Positions 58,100 to 64,000 of a stretch of 64,000 nt of DNA are shown here, piece after piece. Both the position numbers and the translations under genes were made by a program. The first letter of the stretch is position 1; every line of letters starts with the position of its first letter. Source of the stretch: Streptomyces sp. 549 (GTDB lineage: Bacteria > Actinomycetota > Actinomycetes > Streptomycetales > Streptomycetaceae). The stretch covers positions 329,719-393,718 of the forward strand of contig NZ_JASKMT010000003.1 of the NCBI RefSeq assembly GCF_030124175.1, read 5' to 3'. The notes beneath the pieces are model-generated. The model was not told the origin of the DNA. It was given only the letters and a program-made list of their open reading frames with translations, and made no database searches.

Positions 58100-58846
58100 A
58101 TGACGACCCGTCCGGGCTCACTGAACGAGTTCTGCTGGATGGACCTCAAGACCCGCGACACGGCCGGCACCGCCGCCTTCTTCGCGAAGACGCTGGGCTG
58201 GCGCTTCGCGGTGGACGAGGACGACTGGCGCAAGGCCGTCAAGATCTCCGCCGGCGGCCATCTGATCGGCAGTGTCAGTGACCTGGCGAATCCGGTCTAC
58301 CCACCCGGAACACCCGCGCACGTCGCCTACTACCTCGCGGTCGACGACGTCGACCGCCGTACCCAAGCGGCGACGGCGAAGGGCGCTCGCCTGGTCCTTC
58401 CTCCCTTTGACGCGGGTGATCAGGGCCGCATCGCGACATTGGTCGACCCGGTGGGTGCCGCCTTCTCCCTGTGGCAGGCCCGCCACTTCGCCGGATGGAC
58501 GTACCCGCCCGGCACAGCGGGTGCTCCGCACCGCATGGTGCTGGCCTGCGACCAGCCCGACCGAGCCCGGGACTTCTACCGGGAGCTGACCGGCACTCCC
58601 ATGGCCTGTGCCGACTTCGTCCCCGCACCCGGGCGCGACGTATCCGCCCCGCAGTGGGAGCTAGCGGTCGAGGTCGCTGATCTCGACCGCTTGGTCAGCC
58701 GTGTGGACCACCAGGGCGCGCACCACCAGGGCCAGCACGGCCTGGGCCAGGGCTCCATCACCGACGACGAGGGCTCCGGTCGCCGGGCTGCCCGGTTGAG
58801 CAGCCCGGAGGGTCTCACCTTCCAGATCCGCAGTGCGGAGACGTGA
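58100..58846 (+). CDS. VOC-family (glyoxalase/bleomycin resistance-like) protein
   Basis: A 248-residue protein with two tandem VOC domains. The first starts LNEFCWMDLKTRDTAGTAAFF and contains WRFAVDEDDWRKAVKI; the second (about 135-245, HRMVLACDQPDRARDFYREL) is less conserved and has a His/Gln-rich loop (HQGAHHQGQHGLGQG). ATG 58100 follows AAGGAG. Metal or drug binding cannot be told from the sequence. Confidence 0.85.
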   Translation: MTTRPGSLNEFCWMDLKTRDTAGTAAFFAKTLGWRFAVDEDDWRKAVKISAGGHLIGSVSDLANPVYPPGTPAHVAYYLAVDDVDRRTQAATAKGARLVLPPFDAGDQGRIATLVDPVGAAFSLWQARHFAGWTYPPGTAGAPHRMVLACDQPDRARDFYRELTGTPMACADFVPAPGRDVSAPQWELAVEVADLDRLVSRVDHQGAHHQGQHGLGQGSITDDEGSGRRAARLSSPEGLTFQIRSAET

Positions 58847-58910
58847 CCGGCAGGCCGTGCCGGTAGACCGGGCACGGACCTTCAGCCCGTGCCGTGGACC
58901 TGCCGGTGTG

Positions 58911-59606
58911 CTATCCCTCGATCACGCCCAGCTGCTGCATGATGCCCATGTCGTCGGTGTTCCACCAGCTCTCGGCGAACTTGCCGCCTACGCAGCGGAA
59001 GGTTCCGTGACCGGTGCCCGTGACCTCCTTGTTGGTGGCCTCGATGCCCTTGTAGGCGCCGACCTGCCGACCGGCGAAGCTGAACCGCACCGCCACCGTG
59101 TCGCCCTCTGCGACCATGCTCTCGACGACGGTCCGCGGCTGGAACGCCTCCATGATCTCCCGGGTCTCCCGCTTGGCGTCCTCCATTCCCATGTCGTACG
59201 AGGACAGCGACGGGTCGTGTTCGCGGTAGTCGGACGTGCACAACTCGTCCATGACGTCGGAGTTGCCGCCGTTGACGACCTCGTCGAAGAAGCGGCGCAC
59301 CGTCTCCTTGTTGAGCTGCTCGTCCCGGATGACGTCCAGGTCGGTGAAGGAGGGCTCTGTCTCGCAGAGCGCCACCATCTCCCGGAAGATCCGGTCCGTC
59401 TCCGGCAGCTGGGAGTTCTTCATCGCCTCCTCGTAGGAGGGGAACTCGACGATCTCCACGATGTGCGAGGCGTCCGAGCGGTCCTGCCCCATCATGGCGT
59501 GCGTCGCCGTCCGCTTGCCCTTGGTGGCCTCCGCCCAGGAGTCCATCACCCTGTTCAGCTCGTCGACGTGGTTCGTCCGACAATCGATCACTTGAACGAA
59601 TGACAT
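58911..59606 (-). CDS. Fusion of ABM-like monooxygenase domain and SnoaL-like cyclase domain
   Basis: A 231-residue two-domain protein. Residues 1 to about 95 form an antibiotic-biosynthesis-monooxygenase-like ferredoxin fold (FVQVIDCRTNHVDELNRVMD, THAMMGQDRSDASHIVEIVE). Residues 105-231 are a SnoaL/ester cyclase-like domain (NKETVRRFFDEVVNGGNSDV, YREHDPSLSSYDMG, VAEGDTVAVRFSFAGR). Start ATG 59606 is preferred over 59615 since AGGAG then lies 9 bases upstream. Function unknown; stress or small-molecule processing is inference. Confidence 0.82.
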   Translation of the reverse strand: MSFVQVIDCRTNHVDELNRVMDSWAEATKGKRTATHAMMGQDRSDASHIVEIVEFPSYEEAMKNSQLPETDRIFREMVALCETEPSFTDLDVIRDEQLNKETVRRFFDEVVNGGNSDVMDELCTSDYREHDPSLSSYDMGMEDAKRETREIMEAFQPRTVVESMVAEGDTVAVRFSFAGRQVGAYKGIEATNKEVTGTGHGTFRCVGGKFAESWWNTDDMGIMQQLGVIEG

Positions 59607-59761
59607 GACGCTCATCTCCTATTAGTCCGGAGCGTCCTGATCATTCCAAGTTACGCCTGTCCTACCGGCCTGTCTCGTGGGAGTGAAGCGCTGATCCGAG
59701 GGAGGAAGCGCAGGTCAGCGGTGCGTGATCGCGGTGACTCGCTGCGTTGCCGATCCCGCTG

Positions 59762-60295
59762 TCAGCCGGCGCGCTCGATGATCGCCCGCGCACACACCAG
59801 GGACTCGGTGTGCGTGGTGTCCACCTCCAGGTCGTAGACCACGCCTCGGTGAACCGCTTCCGCCTGCGCCTCGGCCATTCCCCGGACGCGGTCTCCGCGT
59901 GCCACCTCACGGGCTGCGGCCACCGCACCGTCACACCTGACGCCGACCCACAGCACGGCCACTCCGCCCAGAGCGTTCCGCCACCGCTGCTGGGACGCCG
60001 CTCCACCGAGGAAGACCTCGTCGATGACGATCCTGGCGCCTGCCCTTGCCATCGCCGCGATGCCGTCCGTCCAGGCCGCCTCCAGCTCCCGGAAGTCCGC
60101 CCCGACGCTCACCTCGCCGTCCGCCGCCAGCGTGATCCCCGCGTCCGAGTCCTGCATCCTCGCGGGTAGCGCGTCCACGAACGAGTCACATCCGAACGCC
60201 ATCCACAGGTCCGGCAGTTCGGCTTGCAGACACCGCACGATCTCGGACTTCCCCGAGCTGGAGCCACCGTTGAGAATGATCATCTGAGTCGTCAT
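59762..60295 (-). CDS. cpt: Chloramphenicol 3-O-phosphotransferase-like protein
   Basis: A 177-residue P-loop kinase that closely resembles, from memory, the S. venezuelae Cpt enzyme that phosphorylates chloramphenicol: [20 protein letters not shown] with Walker A GGSSSGKS (10-17), AFGCDSF with the catalytic-base Asp, [32 protein letters not shown] and DTTHTES. Length and start match that enzyme. It should confer resistance or act on a related molecule; the acceptor cannot be proved here. Confidence 0.88.
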   Translation of the reverse strand: MTTQMIILNGGSSSGKSEIVRCLQAELPDLWMAFGCDSFVDALPARMQDSDAGITLAADGEVSVGADFRELEAAWTDGIAAMARAGARIVIDEVFLGGAASQQRWRNALGGVAVLWVGVRCDGAVAAAREVARGDRVRGMAEAQAEAVHRGVVYDLEVDTTHTESLVCARAIIERAG

Positions 60296-60483
60296 GACGC
60301 CACGGTACGGCGCCGGGGGCACAGCTCAGGTGGTGGTCGGCCACCGTAGTCCGCCAGGACCGGCCACAAGCGGCGTCACGCCCGCGTCACACGGTCGAAG
60401 GCCGCGTCAGCGAACCCACGCGGCCGCAGCTCTGGCCGGCGTGCAGGCAGCACGACCGGCCCGCCGAGGAGTCGGCTTGGCTA

Positions 60484-61056
60484 CTAGCAGGCCTGGTCCG
60501 TCGCACTGGCTGAGAGGGTGACGCGCGCGACGCGCTCGGCGACGGCCTCGCCGTAGTCGGTGACCGGTTCCAACTCGGTCTCGCGGACGCGCAGGCAGTA
60601 CGCGTCGCTGGTCCCCTCCGCCGTGATCGTGTAGCTCTCGTCTCCGGTGCTCTCGATCTCCACCGAAAGCGATCTGGGTGCCGCCTGACGCACGGCCTGC
60701 GATACGCGACCTTCGTAGGAGCCGCTGCCCGCCGGCTCGGTGAGACGGGTGAAACGGGTGTGGCTGTCCTGGTCGAGGTCGCTCACCGCGGCGTCCACCG
60801 TGTCGCGGAGTTTGCTCCCCGCTGACCCGAACCCCAGGTCCCCGTCCTGTAGCTGGAACCAGAGGGTGCCAAGGAGCACCGCGCCGAACAGAAGGCTCAG
60901 GCGTCGTACGGCGTGGGCGGCGTTGGAGGGTTCGTTGGCTTCCGGGTTTCGGAACTGCCAAGCGTGCAGGACCTGCCAAGTGGTCCGGCCCGGAAGGATC
61001 GCCATGACGAGTGCGAGCACTACCACGACGAGCATGAAACCCGTGCCTGGAGCCAC
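60484..61056 (-). CDS. Membrane protein of unknown function (DUF6199-like N-terminus)
   Basis: A 190-residue protein from GTG 61056 (GAGGGGACGCA upstream) with two membrane helices at about residues 7-25 and 55-75 and a loop FRNPEANEPSNAAHAVRR between them. That layout resembles small DUF6199 membrane proteins; the remaining 110 residues are an outer domain of alternating strands (SLSVEIESTGDESYTITAEG). No function is known. It ends in a Cys. Confidence 0.7.
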   Translation of the reverse strand: MAPGTGFMLVVVVLALVMAILPGRTTWQVLHAWQFRNPEANEPSNAAHAVRRLSLLFGAVLLGTLWFQLQDGDLGFGSAGSKLRDTVDAAVSDLDQDSHTRFTRLTEPAGSGSYEGRVSQAVRQAAPRSLSVEIESTGDESYTITAEGTSDAYCLRVRETELEPVTDYGEAVAERVARVTLSASATDQAC

Positions 61057-61319
61057 TGCGTCCCCTCTGTCTCGCCTTTCCCTCTGATGGACGCGGGTCG
61101 TCCCCGTCCGGTTGCGGTTTCTCCCTGACCAGGAGCGCGTGACGTTCTTGCAACCGTCACCTACTTCATCGACGGCACGTTCGTGCACCAGGACTCCGAA
61201 GGTGGCGGCGGGACCATCGACGGCGGGCTCAGCAACCGCGCATCCGGTGATCGAATCGGATGCCACCGCACATCCAACCACCACGACCACCAACCCGGCG
61301 GTCCCATGCGCTCAGAGCA

Positions 61320-61445
61320 CTAGCCGGTCCTCTTTCGGGCTCGGCGTCGGAGGTGCTCGAAGCCGGCTCTCGCGTAGAGGTAGTCGAGGGCGAGCCCCGC
61401 TCCGCTGGCAACCCACCTCACGGTCCTCAGCAGGATCTCTTCCAC
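61320..61445 (-). CDS. Possible 41-residue cationic small protein
   Basis: GTG 61445 follows GAAGGACGCC, a good ribosome-binding site. The 41 residues have a hydrophobic middle (WVASGAGLALDYLYA) and an Arg-rich end (RRRARKR), like a small membrane-bound peptide. In-frame upstream codons carry no better start. It could also be a gene remnant. Support is limited to the start site and the composition. Confidence 0.3.
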   Translation of the reverse strand: MEEILLRTVRWVASGAGLALDYLYARAGFEHLRRRARKRTG

Positions 61446-61914
61446 GGCGTCCTTCTTTCCACGACCTGTGTTGCCCTTGGAGACTCCGCCACCGCCGGGA
61501 TGGTTGCGCCCTGGCCACAGGACAGGGCTGGACCGTCAGCGCACCTTCGCCAGACGACTCGCCGTCCCCTGACGGGGGCCACCACGCATGAACGACGGGA
61601 GCCGCAAGGCACGTCGGAGCGTGCCCCGGGGCTTGGAGCGCGCGCTGGCCGCCGGGCTCTCACTGCGCTCGCGGATGGGCCACATGTCCGTGGGTATGGC
61701 AGGAAGGGTGCGGCGCTGTACTGATCGCCGTGCTGTGGGCGACCCAGCCGGACCCCTTGCCCGTACGCACCCGGGCCGCCTTCGCCGGGCTGATCGCCGT
61801 CGGACTGACGGGACCTGGCAGAGCCGACCTGACCTGGCCGTCGGCGGCAGCCTGCCGCGCCCCTCCCCCGGCGGTCTCCCCCGGCGGCTCCGTGGCCGCG
61901 TCGTGCACCGGCTC
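61446..61914. other. Stretch without a supported gene
   Basis: About 470 bases between the small-protein candidate and the acetyltransferase gene. Open frames here are long only because of high GC and lack ribosome-binding sites. I see no repeat or hairpin of note. Confidence 0.5.
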
Positions 61915-62721
61915 TCACCCGCCCCCGTACGGCCGGTTGTCGGCCAGCCAGCGTTCGGCGTGGGCGACGGCGTCGGGAAGCGCGAAGAGCCGGGCGGGGG
62001 CGGCACCCACCGTTCCCCGCGCCACGGGTCGCTCGCGCTCGAAGTCGGCGCCCAGTTCGTCGAAGCGCTCCTCGTTGACGGAGACGTCCCGCACGGTGTG
62101 CCAGCGACGGCCGTCGGGCGTCAGTACGGCGAAGGCGTTGTCGAACCGAGGCGCGGGGACGCGGTACTCGGCCAGGTGGAGCGCCGTGCAGGAAGCGAAC
62201 CCGGCGCCGAGCAGGAGGACCTGCGCACCGGCCTGCTCCAGCCGGGCGAGCGGGCTGCGCTCGCCCAGTGCGCAGTCCAGCGCGTGCCCGTCGGTGATCG
62301 CGGCGGCGCGGGGGCCGATCGCCGCGAAGGAGGACTGCGGGTGCGCGCTCCGCACCGCGCCCGGCCAGTTCCGCACCGCCTCGGGGACGGCGCCCATGCC
62401 GAAGGTGGGGGTGGTGCGCGGGTCGTAAGGCGGCATGGCGGCCCGGATCCGGGGCCACCACGCCTCGGGCACCGGCGGGTTGGCCCAGGCAGCCGGATCC
62501 GAGTTGTCCGCGGAGTGGGTGGGGACGACAAGCGTGCCGGTGCGACCGAGTACGTCGAGCAGCGCCCGCACGACGGTCGGCGCGCCGCCGCACACCCAGC
62601 CGAGCGAGCTGAGCGAGGTGTGCACGAGAACGGCCCCTCCCTGGCGGAGCCCGAGGTCCCGCAGGTCGCGGGTGAGGGTCTCGCGGGTGCACAGGGGCCC
62701 GGTGGGCGCGCTGGTTGCCAT
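61915..62721 (-). CDS. Aminoglycoside N(3)-acetyltransferase-like protein (AAC(3))
   Basis: A 268-residue member of the antibiotic N-acetyltransferase family: TRDLRDLGLRQGGAVLVHTS with the acetyl-CoA-binding LVHTSLSSLGWVCGG, LVVPTHSADNSDPAAW, RSAHPQSSFAAIG with the catalytic His, and LLLGAGFASCTALHLAEYR. ATG 62721 gives normal length. Such genes protect streptomycetes against aminoglycosides, but chromosomal members of unknown acceptor are also common. Confidence 0.88.
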   Translation of the reverse strand: MATSAPTGPLCTRETLTRDLRDLGLRQGGAVLVHTSLSSLGWVCGGAPTVVRALLDVLGRTGTLVVPTHSADNSDPAAWANPPVPEAWWPRIRAAMPPYDPRTTPTFGMGAVPEAVRNWPGAVRSAHPQSSFAAIGPRAAAITDGHALDCALGERSPLARLEQAGAQVLLLGAGFASCTALHLAEYRVPAPRFDNAFAVLTPDGRRWHTVRDVSVNEERFDELGADFERERPVARGTVGAAPARLFALPDAVAHAERWLADNRPYGGG

Positions 62722-62893
62722 GACCGGGCAGTATGCCCGGCGAACCGCCTGAGGGACCACCGGATTCCGACGCGTCCCCACCGCAGGGGTGCGTCCCCGT
62801 GTCCGCTGAGCGGTCATTCAACACCGTTATACGCAGAGCGTCTTGACAGTGCACGCACCTCGCCCGAGCATCATGCTCACGTCAACCACCTGA

Positions 62894-64000
<1,107 letters not shown>

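Noticed and set aside
61140..61310. Gene fragment reading TYFIDGTFVHQDSEGGGGTIDG on the plus strand
   Set aside because: It is short, has no start codon with a ribosome-binding site, and no recognisable family, so it is not listed as a gene.

Overview
The window is chromosomal DNA of a Streptomyces or very close relative. The evidence is the very high GC content with strong G/C third-position bias, the ribosomal/RNA polymerase gene order, a chloramphenicol phosphotransferase-like gene, an aminopeptidase closely resembling the secreted Streptomyces griseus enzyme, and Streptomyces-style type VII secretion proteins. Most of it is core chromosome. The gene order from rpoB to the second nuo operon and korAB matches, from memory, the S. 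coelicolor SCO4594-SCO4654 region in reverse.

Layout. (1) 1-7.6 kb, minus strand: tRNA-Trp, secE, nusG, rplK, rplA, a lipoprotein gene, rplJ, rplL and the first 494 codons of rpoB, with clear terminators after nusG and rplA and a long hairpin between rplL and rpoB. (2) 7.8-11.8 kb: an aspartate aminotransferase, adenosine deaminase, and a TetR regulator divergent from an oxidoreductase with two matching palindromic operators between them. (3) 11.9-14.6 kb, minus strand: murB, two MaoC/HotDog dehydratase subunits (HadA/HadB-like), rpmG, tRNA-Met and tRNA-Thr. (4) 14.9-18.4 kb: amidohydrolase, NAD(P)-binding protein, an intact tRNA-Tyr (a known attachment site for SLP1-type elements), a YajQ-like protein, then yccF-like and htpX genes. 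(5) 19.6-29.4 kb, minus strand: a translationally coupled 10-gene partial complex I operon nuoA-B-C-H-I-J-K-L-M-N lacking nuoD, E, F and G.

(6) 29.5-45.9 kb: a type VII (ESX) secretion locus. It holds a DUF6177-like protein, the three-ATPase motor EccC, an EspI/MinD-like ATPase, the channel protein EccD, a one-helix membrane protein, an RDD membrane protein, a 198-bp MITE, a frameshifted secreted-protein gene, a lipoprotein, an Imm49 immunity protein, a large WXG/LXG-like toxin ending in a PD-(D/E)XK nuclease motif, a DUF6507-like partner, and two small ESAT-6/WXG100 proteins. EccB, EccE and MycP are not in the window. The 39.4-41.8 kb stretch is visibly less GC-rich and looks acquired.

(7) 46.3-49.7 kb: two overlapping NarL-type histidine kinase genes that share a 664-bp stretch identical at every base I compared, plus their response regulator. 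(8) 49.9-53 kb: korA-korB, 2-oxoacid:ferredoxin oxidoreductase. (9) 53-64 kb: mixed accessory genes: an MmyB-type ligand-binding protein without a DNA-binding domain, RarD, a coupled HTH/DUF4180 pair, two dihydrofolate-reductase-like proteins, a VOC protein, an ABM-SnoaL fusion, a chloramphenicol phosphotransferase homologue, an AAC(3) aminoglycoside acetyltransferase homologue, and a secreted zinc aminopeptidase running off the end. Three reading frames (frameshifted secreted gene, lipoprotein, aminopeptidase) carry rare TTA codons, which suggests bldA-dependent translation.

All identifications rest on reading the sequence and remembered family features; no database search was possible.
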